Shown: in pieces, positions 1-7,529 of the stretch | How the letters are laid out: every line of letters starts with the position of its first letter | How positions within the stretch are numbered: position 1 is the stretch's first letter | DNA from: DASSFZ01 sp036514635 | GTDB lineage: Bacteria > Chloroflexota > Anaerolineae > Fen-1058 | DNA: 33,967 nucleotides | Assembly (NCBI GenBank): GCA_036514635.1 | Contig: DATBWU010000354.1 | Span: 1-33,967 of the forward strand | Direction of reading: 5' to 3' | Notes under the pieces: generated by a model | What the model saw: the letters and a program-made list of their open reading frames with translations, nothing else | The model's database searches: none | What the model was told of the DNA's origin: nothing | Program-made: the position numbers and the translations under genes

Positions 1-112
1 TGCCTCTTGCCCTCTTGCCTCTTGCCTTCCTGCCTCTTGCCCTCTTGCCTCTTGCCTTCCTGCCCCTTGCCCTCTTGCCTCTTGCCTTCCTGCCCCTTGC
101 CCTCTTGCTTCC
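1..112. repeat. 30-bp tandem repeat inside murB
   Basis: Bases 1-30 and 31-60 are identical, 61-90 differs by one base, and 91-112 is a degenerate partial copy. The unit is built from shorter tgcctct / tgccctct words. Thirty is a multiple of three, so the array is in frame in murB and encodes GRQEARGQEA repeats. The array may continue left of the window. Confidence 0.95.
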
Positions 113-645
113 CGCTTTATCCGGCTACTTCGATACCCAAACTCCAACTCCTCTATGCGCCACTCTCGCACGTTGTTGTCCGGCCCCAGAATCCACACGC
201 GCTTCACGTCACTCGCCGTGTCGTGACCGTGCGCGCCTGCGTTGCCAACAATCGCGCCTCCGACCGTCCCCGGCACACCGACCGCCCACTCCAGCCCGGC
301 CAGTCCGCGCGCGATGCACTCGCGCGCCAGCGTGGGCAGAATGACACCGCTCTCGGCGCGGACGCGAGCGCCGCCCAGGAACTCCAGCTGTCTCGCCTTG
401 TTCAGGATCGTCAGGCCGCGAACGCCCGCATCGCCGACCAGGATGTTCGCCCCGCCGCCGAGAATCAACATCGGAACGGCGTAGCGCCTTGCCATCAACG
501 CCAGGTCGCGTAACTCGTCGGCGCTATTCGCCTCCACCAGCAAATCCGCCGGGCCGCCGATGCGCGCCGTCGTGTAGCGGCTCAACGGCTCAGCGACGCG
601 AGCGCGATCGCCCAGCGCCCGCCTCAGCGCGTCTAGTGAATCCAT
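1..645 (-). CDS. murB: UDP-N-acetylenolpyruvoylglucosamine reductase, 3' end cut by window edge
   Basis: MurB reduces UDP-GlcNAc-enolpyruvate to UDP-MurNAc with FAD and NADPH in the cytoplasm. The minus frame from the ATG at 645 stays open to base 1 (215 codons, no stop). It shows YTTARIGGPADLL near residues 24-36, the FAD-site ILGGGANILV near 61-70, GLEWAVGVPGTVGGAIVGNAG near 115-135, and FGYRSSRIK near 165-174. From about residue 176 the frame enters a 30-bp tandem repeat that encodes a 10-residue period (GRQEARGQEA). In MurB proteins a beta-strand and the catalytic Ser normally follow the YRxS motif; here they would lie beyond the left edge. The start overlaps the stop of the 64-codon ORF upstream (13 bp), so the two are probably translationally coupled. 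Whether the gene is intact past the repeat cannot be seen. Confidence 0.9.
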   Translation of the reverse strand, partial: MDSLDALRRALGDRARVAEPLSRYTTARIGGPADLLVEANSADELRDLALMARRYAVPMLILGGGANILVGDAGVRGLTILNKARQLEFLGGARVRAESGVILPTLARECIARGLAGLEWAVGVPGTVGGAIVGNAGAHGHDTASDVKRVWILGPDNNVREWRIEELEFGYRSSRIKREARGQGAGRQEARGQGAGRQEARGQEAGRQEARGQEA

Positions 646-827
646 TCCACCCTGCGAATCACCCGGCGCACCGTCTCACGCGACTTGGGCGCGACGGGCA
701 GCCGCAGCCAGGCTGCAAACAACTCGCCCCACGTCAGCTCGTCGCCGCGCCGCCACTGCTCCAGCATCGCCTCAAACACGTTCATCGGCTTACGCCCCAC
801 ACTTTTCTCGCGATGTCGCCGTTTCAT
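633..827 (-). CDS. Small basic protein of unknown function between murC and murB
   Basis: A 64-codon ORF starts at the ATG at 827 behind a G-rich Shine-Dalgarno (GGGGGGTGG). It begins MKRRHREKSVGRKP and is rich in Arg and Trp. The central stretch (FEAMLEQWRRGDELTWGELF) looks like a short alpha-helical domain. No signal peptide or membrane segment is visible. It starts 30 bp after the murC stop and overlaps the murB start by 13 bp, so it sits inside the operon with tight spacing. An upstream in-frame start at 863 is possible but has no better ribosome site and would overlap murC. I do not recognise the family. A role tied to the Mur pathway is only guilt by position. Confidence 0.6.
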   Translation of the reverse strand: MKRRHREKSVGRKPMNVFEAMLEQWRRGDELTWGELFAAWLRLPVAPKSRETVRRVIRRVEWIH

Positions 828-856
828 CGCCACCCCCCATTCCCACACTTCCACAC

Positions 857-2248
857 TCAACACTTCTCCTCCAGCCTCCTCAACAAGCTCTCTCCCACCA
901 CATTGCCATCGCCCGCGCTCAGCGTGATCACCACGTCGCCCGATTGCACGCCATCGGCCAGCACGTTCGTCGCGTCCATCAGCGTCGCCGCGTGGCGTGC
1001 GTCCCGATGCGACATGCGCTTAACCACGCTCGCGCCACTCACGCCCAGCGAGTCCTTCTCGCGTGAAGCGTAAATCTCCGTCACGATCACGTGATCGGCG
1101 TCTTCAAACGCCGCCGCGAACTCGTCCAGCAGCAGCTTCGTCCGGCTGAAGGTGTGCGGTTGCCACACCGCCCAGATCGGGCGGCCCGGATACGCCTGGC
1201 GCGCCGCGGCAAGCGTCGCGCGAATTTCCGTGGGATGGTGGCCGTAGTCGTCGATCACCGTCACGCCGCAGGCTTCGCCGCGCAGCTCGAAGCGGCGGCC
1301 CACGCCACGAAACTCGATCAGCGTCTCGTGCGCCTCCTCAATCGGCACGCCGAGGAAGTCGGTCGCGGCGACTGCCGCCAGCGCGTTCAACACGTTGTGG
1401 CGACCTGGCACGCGCAGGCGCAGCAGGCCGCGCGTCGCGCCATCGCGCAGCACGACGAAGTCGGTGCCGCCCGCATTATTCACGCGCAGGTCGGTCGCCT
1501 GCCAGGTCACGTCGCGGCTGAAACCGAACGTCACCACGTCGCGGCTGCCTCGAAATTCCATCAACCCGCGCGCCGGGGCGTCATCGCCGCACAAGATTAA
1601 GAGGCCCTGCTCAGGCAGCAACCCGACGAACGCCCGGAATGCCTCGATCATCGACTCGAAAGTCGGGTAGCAATCCGGGTGATCGTGTTCCAGATTCGTC
1701 ACCACAGCTACGGTCGGCGTCAGGCCGAGGAAGGTTCGGTCATATTCGTCGGCCTCGATGACAAACTCGCGCCCGCGCCCGGCATGGGCCGGCGTGTTCA
1801 AGCCGACGATCGTCCCGCCGACGATGAAACTCGGATCGCGCTTCGCCGTCGCCAGAATCGCCGCGATCATCGCCGTCGTCGTCGTCTTGCCGTGTGTGCC
1901 GGCGACGGTCACGCCGATCGCGCCCTGCATCAGCCAGCCGAGAAACTGCGCCCGCTTAGACACCGGCAACCCGCGCCGCTGCGCCGCGAGCAGTTCCACA
2001 TTGTCCGATTTGATGGCCGACGATATAAGCACGACATCCACCTCCCCGACATTCTCGGCACGGTGGCCGATGAACACCTGCGCGCCGCGCTCACGCAGCG
2101 CCTGCGTCGCCGCTGACTCGTTCTGATCCGAGCCGCTCACGTGATAGCCGCGCCCCAGCAGCACTGTCGCGATGGCCGACATCCCCGCCCCGCCAATACC
2201 AACGACGTGCACGCCTCCGCCCGGCTTTAATTCCACCGACTCGCTCAT
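857..2248 (-). CDS. murC: UDP-N-acetylmuramate--L-alanine ligase
   Basis: MurC adds the first L-Ala to UDP-MurNAc using ATP in the cytoplasm. The 463-residue product has the N-terminal Rossmann motif VGIGGAGMSAIATVLL, the ATP P-loop GTHGKTTTTAMIA near residues 118-130, the NLEHDHPD segment of Mur ligases, and the C-terminal IDDYGHHPTEIRATL that marks MurC. Length is normal for the family. The ATG at 2248 is preferred. A TTG two codons upstream (2254) is in frame and is an alternative. The gene lies downstream of two CvpA-like genes, separated by a 136-bp gap filled with repeat words. Confidence 0.96.
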   Translation of the reverse strand: MSESVELKPGGGVHVVGIGGAGMSAIATVLLGRGYHVSGSDQNESAATQALRERGAQVFIGHRAENVGEVDVVLISSAIKSDNVELLAAQRRGLPVSKRAQFLGWLMQGAIGVTVAGTHGKTTTTAMIAAILATAKRDPSFIVGGTIVGLNTPAHAGRGREFVIEADEYDRTFLGLTPTVAVVTNLEHDHPDCYPTFESMIEAFRAFVGLLPEQGLLILCGDDAPARGLMEFRGSRDVVTFGFSRDVTWQATDLRVNNAGGTDFVVLRDGATRGLLRLRVPGRHNVLNALAAVAATDFLGVPIEEAHETLIEFRGVGRRFELRGEACGVTVIDDYGHHPTEIRATLAAARQAYPGRPIWAVWQPHTFSRTKLLLDEFAAAFEDADHVIVTEIYASREKDSLGVSGASVVKRMSHRDARHAATLMDATNVLADGVQSGDVVITLSAGDGNVVGESLLRRLEEKC

Positions 2249-2290
2249 CGCCAAATCCCGAAGCCCCTATCTCCCACTCCGAAGTCTAAG

Positions 2291-2346
2291 ACGAAGGACG
2301 AATGACAATAGACCAACACCTTGTCATTTGTCCTCGGTCATTCGTC
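2291..2346. repeat. GACGAATGAC inverted word pair in the gap upstream of murC
   Basis: The gap 2249-2383 holds gacgaatgac at 2297-2306 and its exact inverse gtcattcgtc at 2337-2346. A second near-inverse pair overlaps them: aggacgaatgacaa at 2295-2308 and ttgtcatttgtcct at 2321-2334 (13 of 14). No promoter consensus was recognised here. Confidence 0.7.
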
Positions 2347-2383
2347 ATCGCAACAAGAAGCTATTTCCGGGCGACCCATAACT

Positions 2384-2992
2384 CTACCTCACCACTCTCA
2401 ACAAGATCATCGTCACCACCAGCACCGGCAGCACGCCCAGTGTGTCCGGCGACTGTGCGCCTTGACCCAGCAGGTCCGGTGGGAGCAGTTTGAGCGCGTG
2501 GACAATCTGCTCCGCCGCAGGCGTCAGAAACGTTCCGGTTTCCGGCACGCGCAGGAGCAGGCCGGTGCTTTGGATCGGATAGTTGTAGTGATCGAGCAGC
2601 CACCACAGCGTGCCGCACACCAGGTAGCCGTTGATCGCGCCGATGAGGGCGCCGAACAGCACGCCCAGGACACCCCGAGGCGGTGTGCCCTCGAACGCCA
2701 GTGTCTCGCCCTGGTACGAGACGTATACAACAGCCAGCGTGATCAGTGTAAACAGCAGCCACAGCGACGTGTTCTGCGTCGCCGGTGTCAGGCCGATGCG
2801 GGTCACGAATGAACCGGGAACCGCGCTCTGCGTCTGAATGAATCCCTCCAGGCGCGGGATGATCTGATCCATGCCGAACAGCCAGACGATCATCACCGTG
2901 GTCAATCCCAGCTCTTTGAGAAAGCCGCGAATGACGCCGAGCATGATGAACACGAAGACAAGTGAAGCCCACAGGCCTTCCAGCGGTCCCAT
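2384..2992 (-). CDS. CvpA-like multi-pass membrane protein
   Basis: This 202-residue integral membrane protein has a first hydrophobic helix followed by GVIRGFLKELG, the Arg-Gly-Lys-Glu signature typical of CvpA/colicin V production family proteins. Further helices lie near residues 27-45, 80-95, 105-135 and at the C-terminus (VLPVLVVTMILL). The segment FGALIGAINGYLVCG resembles the second CvpA glycine-rich helix. It starts 4 bp after the stop of a second, similar gene, so the two are one translational unit between murG and murC. The precise function of CvpA-type proteins is not settled. Envelope or division support is inferred from position only. Confidence 0.75.
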   Translation of the reverse strand: MGPLEGLWASLVFVFIMLGVIRGFLKELGLTTVMIVWLFGMDQIIPRLEGFIQTQSAVPGSFVTRIGLTPATQNTSLWLLFTLITLAVVYVSYQGETLAFEGTPPRGVLGVLFGALIGAINGYLVCGTLWWLLDHYNYPIQSTGLLLRVPETGTFLTPAAEQIVHALKLLPPDLLGQGAQSPDTLGVLPVLVVTMILLRVVR

Positions 2993-2996
2993 TGCG

Positions 2997-3581
2997 CTAC
3001 TTTTTCTTCGCCCGCGTGCTCTGCACGGCGTAGACGATGATCACCAGCGCGATCAGCACCACGATGTTCGCGTCGATGTTGAACACCGGGAGCTGCGTCG
3101 TCTCCGTAATCTGTACCACCTGCGGCAGTTCGACGTGGCGCTGGATCACGAACGTCAGAATCATGTAGCCGGTCACCGCCCCGCCGACCGCGCCGAAGAT
3201 GCCTTCCAGGATATTCGACCGGCCACCGGCGCGCCTCATCGCGATCTTGAATGCCACGTAACTGGTCAACGCGAAGATGATCGTCCCCAGCAGTCTGGCC
3301 TGCTCCGGCGTCTCGATCAGGCCAGGCGTCTCGTTCAATTTGGCGAACATGTCCGGCCCGACCCCGGCAGACAGAATCGCGTTGATCAACTTCCAAAATG
3401 TGTTCACGGCGGACACCACCGCGCCGCCCAGCGTGTCCGCAAAGATCATCCCGAACAGTACGCCGATCACGGCGATGATCACCGCGTCCAGACCGTTCCT
3501 GTAACCCCAATAGATGATCGGCAGCGACAGGATAAAAATCAGCGGTAGTTCTTCGATCGTGATCGTGCTGGGCAGGGTCAT
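2997..3581 (-). CDS. Second CvpA-like membrane protein
   Basis: This 194-residue membrane protein has about four hydrophobic helices: near residues 12-27, 33-50, 95-110 and 165-185. After the first helix comes GYRNGLDAV, which resembles the CvpA gly-arg-gly turn. A later FGAVGGAVTGYMI matches in style the glycine-rich helix of the neighbouring 202-residue protein. Its ATG overlaps the murG stop (ATGA), so translation is probably coupled to murG. The pair looks like an old tandem duplication. The C-terminal RAKKK tail is probably cytoplasmic. Substrate and partners are unknown. Confidence 0.75.
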   Translation of the reverse strand: MTLPSTITIEELPLIFILSLPIIYWGYRNGLDAVIIAVIGVLFGMIFADTLGGAVVSAVNTFWKLINAILSAGVGPDMFAKLNETPGLIETPEQARLLGTIIFALTSYVAFKIAMRRAGGRSNILEGIFGAVGGAVTGYMILTFVIQRHVELPQVVQITETTQLPVFNIDANIVVLIALVIIVYAVQSTRAKKK

Positions 3582-4699
3582 CGCGTCGCTCCTGCCAGGT
3601 TGCGCAACACGCCGGCCAACTGCGCGGCGGCATCGGGTCGCGCCAGCGAGCGCGCCTGCCGCTGCATACGCGCTCGCTCCGTATCGTCGTCCATCAAGCG
3701 CTCGATCGCCGGCAGCAGATCGCGCGCCAGGTCTTCATCGGTGATGCGGATCGCCGCACCGCGCGAGGCCAGGTAATCGGCGTTCACCTTCTGGTAGCGC
3801 CACGCATACGGATACGGAACCAGGATCGACGCCAGGCCGAACTGTGGAAACTCGCCCAACACCGACGCGCCCGCGCGCGACACCGCTACATCTGCCGCCG
3901 CCAGCGCCAGCTCCATCTCGTGCAGATAATCGAACAGGTGATAGCGCACCTTCAAGGCCATGGGCAGCGCCTCGCGCCGCGCGTGCGCCTCGGTAGCGTC
4001 GGTCGTCCCACTGATGTGAAGCACCTGATAGCGCGGCAGCAGCGTCTCGAGGATCGAGGCCAGCGCCCGATTCAAACTGCGCGCGCCTTTGCTGCCGCCG
4101 AAGGCAAGCAGCGTCTTGCGGCCTGACTCCAATCCCAGGCGACGCACAGCCTCGGCCCGATCGAGCCGGGCCAGCGCGGATCGCGTCGGGTAACCGGTCA
4201 CCACCACTTTTCGGGCAGGCAAGTACGCTTTCGAATCTTCCACGCTCACCGCCACCTGCGTCGCCAATCGGCTGACGAACTTCACCGCCAGTCCCGGCTC
4301 GACATCCGGCAGATACACGACGATAGGCGTCCGTCTCAGCCAGCCGGCGATCGCCGCCGGCACGCTGACGAACCCGCCCGTCACCAGAAGCACTTGCGGG
4401 CGGAAGCGCATCGCCAGGCGCAGCGCCTGCGCCACGCCCCCGATCAACTTCAGCGCGTTCCACGCCGCCCGCAGCGGCCCCAACCCGTGCACGCCGCCCG
4501 CCGAAATCGCGTCGAACGGCAGGCCGGCGCGTTTCACCAGATCTTCTTCAACCCGGCCCCGGCTCCCGATCCAGCGCACTTCCACCGGTTCCCCTCTCCC
4601 GGCTGAGTCGGGAGAGGGATCAGGGGTGAGGGCCTCAACGACTGCCAATGCGGGATAGACGTGACCGCCCGTTCCGCCTCCCGCGATCCATAAGCGCAC
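3578..4699 (-). CDS. murG: Lipid II synthase GlcNAc transferase
   Basis: MurG transfers GlcNAc from UDP-GlcNAc to lipid I at the inner face of the membrane, giving lipid II. The 373-residue protein starts MRLWIAGGGTGGHVYPALAV, the family's N-terminal glycine loop. It has LVTGGFVSVPAAIAG, LAFGGSKGARSLN (donor-site loop) and VSRAGASVLGEFPQFG near the C-domain UDP-binding site. Residues 25-38 (TPDPSPDSAGRGEP) interrupt the usual first helix-strand junction. They are encoded by a palindromic repeat (4592-4618) inserted in frame. The gene overlaps the ftsW 3' end by 65 bp and the downstream CvpA-like gene by 4 bp. Confidence 0.96.
   Translation of the reverse strand: MRLWIAGGGTGGHVYPALAVVEALTPDPSPDSAGRGEPVEVRWIGSRGRVEEDLVKRAGLPFDAISAGGVHGLGPLRAAWNALKLIGGVAQALRLAMRFRPQVLLVTGGFVSVPAAIAGWLRRTPIVVYLPDVEPGLAVKFVSRLATQVAVSVEDSKAYLPARKVVVTGYPTRSALARLDRAEAVRRLGLESGRKTLLAFGGSKGARSLNRALASILETLLPRYQVLHISGTTDATEAHARREALPMALKVRYHLFDYLHEMELALAAADVAVSRAGASVLGEFPQFGLASILVPYPYAWRYQKVNADYLASRGAAIRITDEDLARDLLPAIERLMDDDTERARMQRQARSLARPDAAAQLAGVLRNLAGATR
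4592..4618. repeat. In-frame palindromic repeat within murG
   Basis: Perfect 10-bp arms ccctctcccg (4592-4601) and cgggagaggg (4609-4618) surround a 7-base loop. With the flanking bases this is the ctcacccctgatccctctccc type of palindrome that is usually intergenic in bacteria. Here it is read as codons 25-38 of murG. Confidence 0.9.
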
Positions 4700-5834
4700 T
4701 GCGTGTCAATCCTTTGCGCGATCCACGCGCGATACTCTGCAAGAGTCCCACACCGGCCATCAGCGAGACGAGTGACGATCCGCCGTACGAGATGAACGGC
4801 AGCGGAATGCCCGTCAGCGGCAGCGTGCCGGTGATCACCGCGATATTGACCAGGGCCTCGATGACGATCCAGAACGTCACGCCCGCCGCGATCAACGTGC
4901 CGAAGGCATCGGGCGCGTGGAGCGCGATGCGGAACCCGCGATAGGCCAGAAAGGCGAACAACGCCAGCACGACCAGCGCGCCGACCAGGCCCAGTTCTTC
5001 GCCCAGCACCGCGAAGATGCTGTCGGTGTGGGGAACCGGCAGGTAACCGAACTTCTGGCGGCTGGCCCCCGGCCCCAAGCCGAGCCATCCGCCCGACCCC
5101 AACGCAATCAACGCCTGCTGCACCTGATAACTCGCCTGCGCCGGATCGTTCAGCGCGTCGAGATACGACTTCACGCGCTCCTGCGCGTACGCCGAGTTCG
5201 CCAGCAACAGCGCCAGCGTCGCGGCGCTCACCACCAGGCCGATCCCGATCTGCTTAAGGTCGGCCCCGGCCAGGAAGAACATCATCCCGGCCACCAGCAC
5301 GATGACGATCGCCGTACCGAAGTCGGGTTGGATCACGATCAGCCCGGCGATGATGCCGATCAACACCGCGAAGGGAATCAAGCCGTAGCCGATGTCCCGA
5401 ATCTTCTCGCCCTTCGACGACAGCCAGTCGGCGATGTAAATCACGACGATCAACTTCACCAGCTCGGCGGGCTGGATCGATCCGTTCAGAAACGATCGCT
5501 GCGCGCCGAAGGTCTCCTGCCCGAACAACAGCACGCCGATCAGCAGCGCCAGTCCCACGCCCAACAGCGGGATCGAGTAGCGATGCAGCAGCGTGTAATC
5601 GAGGCGTAGCATGAGCCACATCACGGCCAGGCCCAACACCAGCCACAGACCCTGTCGCAGCACGAAGTAACTGGGATCGCCGTACTCCTGGTAGCCCCAA
5701 TCGAACGTGGTGCTATACACCATGATCAGCCCCAGGGCCAGCAGCGCACCGACCACAATCAGCAGCGGATAATCCAGCCGGGGCGCGCGGCTGTTCGCCG
5801 TAGCCGGCTTCATTCGTCGCACCACGACACCCAT
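4635..5834 (-). CDS. ftsW: Lipid II polymerase / SEDS division protein
   Basis: FtsW is the SEDS-family glycosyltransferase that polymerises lipid II at the septum with its cognate class B PBP. About ten membrane helices are visible. SEDS landmarks include GSIQPAELVKL, QPDFGTAIVI, GLGPGASRQKFGYLPVPHTD and the C-terminal LTGIPLPFISYGGSSL. The ATG at 5834 follows a clear Shine-Dalgarno (GGAGG, 6 bp), so it is chosen over an upstream GTG at 5849. The Arg-rich C-terminal tail is encoded in the 65 bp that overlap murG and may be nonessential. ftsI, its likely partner, is in the same operon. Confidence 0.95.
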   Translation of the reverse strand: MGVVVRRMKPATANSRAPRLDYPLLIVVGALLALGLIMVYSTTFDWGYQEYGDPSYFVLRQGLWLVLGLAVMWLMLRLDYTLLHRYSIPLLGVGLALLIGVLLFGQETFGAQRSFLNGSIQPAELVKLIVVIYIADWLSSKGEKIRDIGYGLIPFAVLIGIIAGLIVIQPDFGTAIVIVLVAGMMFFLAGADLKQIGIGLVVSAATLALLLANSAYAQERVKSYLDALNDPAQASYQVQQALIALGSGGWLGLGPGASRQKFGYLPVPHTDSIFAVLGEELGLVGALVVLALFAFLAYRGFRIALHAPDAFGTLIAAGVTFWIVIEALVNIAVITGTLPLTGIPLPFISYGGSSLVSLMAGVGLLQSIARGSRKGLTRSALMDRGRRNGRSRLSRIGSR

Positions 5835-5881
5835 GCCCCGCCTCCTCACTCACAGGTAATCGCCCTCTACAGTGTTGTTCT

Positions 5882-5948
5882 CACCGCCGAGAGCGCAGAG
5901 AGCGCAGAGATTCTGAATTCCTCAGCGTTCTCAGCGTGCTCTGCGGTT
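5882..5948. repeat. CCGCCGAGAGCGCAGAG family imperfect palindrome, murD-ftsW gap
   Basis: An imperfect inverted repeat of about 67 bp centred near gaattc. The left half reads caccgccgagagcgcagag and the right half is roughly its inverse, ending gctctgcggtt. Related copies are at 14833-14902, 21711-21740 (half), 26368-26395 (half, coding) and 30477-30545. Nothing else is recognised in the gap 5835-5996. Confidence 0.85.
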
Positions 5949-5996
5949 AAACAGGCCTCGCCAATCGCACCAACACTTGATTGAGGGACTGTCCAC

Positions 5997-7397
5997 TCAC
6001 AGCGCGCGCACGTACTCTTGAAACCTGTCACCGCGCTCCGCGAAATCCTTGAACGCATCGAAACTCGTCCCGCCCGGCGAGAGCAGCACCACGTCGCCCG
6101 GCCGCGCCACTTCCGCCGCCTTCTTCACCGCATCGGCCAGCGTCTCGACGCGATGCACCGCCTCCAGCAAGGTGTGTGAGGCGGCTCCAGTCGCCGACTT
6201 CACCGCCCTCTCGACCAGCTCCGCCATCTCACCGAACACCACCAACCGTCTGGTTCGCTCGCGGATCAACTCCGCCGCATCGTCCCAGGGCAAATGCTTA
6301 TCGCGCCCTCCGGCCAGCAACACGATTGGCTCATCGAACGCCTTGAGCGCCGCGATCAACCGTTCCGGCGCGGTGGCGATACTATCGTCGAAATAGCGCA
6401 CGCCGTTCAGCTCGCGCACCAGTTGCAGTCGATGCGCCACGCCGGTGAATGACACGATCGCACTGCGCATCGCCTCCGGTGAGACACCCGCCGCATCGGC
6501 CAGGGCGCACGCCGCCAATACGTTCAGCACGTTGTGATCGCCGCGCAGGCGGATGTCACCCGTCTCGCATACCTGCACTTCTCGATCTTTCAGTAACACG
6601 ACCCGGCCATCCTTCACCGTAGCAAAGTAGAAGTTCCTCTGATGATGAGGAACGCGGCTCCAGTCGCCAGCAAACCACCCCAGGTTCCCCTTAACCTTGC
6701 CCGCCAGCGATCGCGCCACCGGGTCGTCGTATCCCAGCACCGCCGCATCCTGCGCCGACTGAAAATCAATAACGTGCGTCTTCGCGGCGATGTACGCCTC
6801 CATCGACGGATGCCGATCCAGATGATTCGGCGTGATGTTCAAGATCGCCGCCACCGGCGGACTCGTCGTCATCAACTCCAACTGGAACGACGATAGCTCC
6901 ATCACCACCCGATCGGATGGCGCAATCGAATCGAGATCACCGATCAACGGGTTGCCGATGTTGCCGCCGATCCACGTCGTGCGCCCGGCCGCCCGGCACA
7001 TCTCGCCGACGAGCGTCGTCGTCGTCGTCTTGCCCGCCGAGCCGGTGATGCCGATCACCCTGGCCGGGCAGCGCTCGATGAATAACTGCGCATCGTTCGT
7101 CAGCAAGAGGCCGCGCTTTTGTGCCGCCAGGACAATCGGCAAATCGATCGGCACCCCTCCGCTCAGGCACAGCACATCACATTCGTCGAGAAGCGAGAGC
7201 GGATGCCCGCCCAACTCAAAACGGATCGGCAGTCCTCCGAGCGAGCGCAGCGCAGCGGACAGCGCCGGGGCCGGCTGCGCATCGCTCACTGTCACCTGCG
7301 CGCCCTGCCCGATCAGCCAGCGGGCCAGCGCCGTCCCCTGCCGCGCCAACCCCAGCACCACCACACGTTGCCCGCGCAAGTCCCGATAAGCGCCCAT
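5997..7397 (-). CDS. murD: UDP-N-acetylmuramoyl-L-alanine--D-glutamate ligase
   Basis: MurD adds D-Glu to UDP-MurNAc-L-Ala with ATP. The 466-residue product has the N-terminal Rossmann motif VVVLGLARQGTALARWL, the P-loop GITGSAGKTTTTTLVGE, NITPNHLDRHPSMEAYIAAK of the central domain and the C-terminal LLSPGGTSFDAFKDFAERG, which identifies MurD among Mur ligases. Length and domain order are normal. A repeat-filled gap (7398-7529) separates it from mraY and another (5835-5996) from ftsW. Confidence 0.97.
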   Translation of the reverse strand: MGAYRDLRGQRVVVLGLARQGTALARWLIGQGAQVTVSDAQPAPALSAALRSLGGLPIRFELGGHPLSLLDECDVLCLSGGVPIDLPIVLAAQKRGLLLTNDAQLFIERCPARVIGITGSAGKTTTTTLVGEMCRAAGRTTWIGGNIGNPLIGDLDSIAPSDRVVMELSSFQLELMTTSPPVAAILNITPNHLDRHPSMEAYIAAKTHVIDFQSAQDAAVLGYDDPVARSLAGKVKGNLGWFAGDWSRVPHHQRNFYFATVKDGRVVLLKDREVQVCETGDIRLRGDHNVLNVLAACALADAAGVSPEAMRSAIVSFTGVAHRLQLVRELNGVRYFDDSIATAPERLIAALKAFDEPIVLLAGGRDKHLPWDDAAELIRERTRRLVVFGEMAELVERAVKSATGAASHTLLEAVHRVETLADAVKKAAEVARPGDVVLLSPGGTSFDAFKDFAERGDRFQEYVRAL

Positions 7398-7410
7398 CGC
7401 TCGTCGTAAG

Positions 7411-7515
7411 GCATAAAACGTAAGGTGTAAAACGTAAGGCGTAAAACGTAATCACGTCCTACACCTCACGTTTTACGTTTCACGTTTCATGTTTTACGTT
7501 TCACGTTTTACGTTT
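7411..7515. repeat. ACGTTTTACGTTTC low-complexity repeat, mraY-murD gap
   Basis: The left part repeats gtaaaacgtaagg words. The right part repeats the inverse word (cacgttttacgttt) four to five times. The whole could fold as a long, imperfect cruciform. It fills nearly the whole 132-bp gap. The gene spacing is otherwise overlapping here, so this looks like an insertion or expansion within the operon. Confidence 0.85.
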
Positions 7516-7529
7516 GGGTTCCTCGGCCC

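Noticed and set aside
1..112. Possible CRISPR array
   Set aside because: The 30-bp units are contiguous with no unique spacers, and no cas gene is nearby.
7..513. Plus-strand ORF with PSCLLPSCLL repeats
   Set aside because: It is the antisense of the in-frame murB repeat and of murB itself. Murein motifs on the minus strand explain the region.
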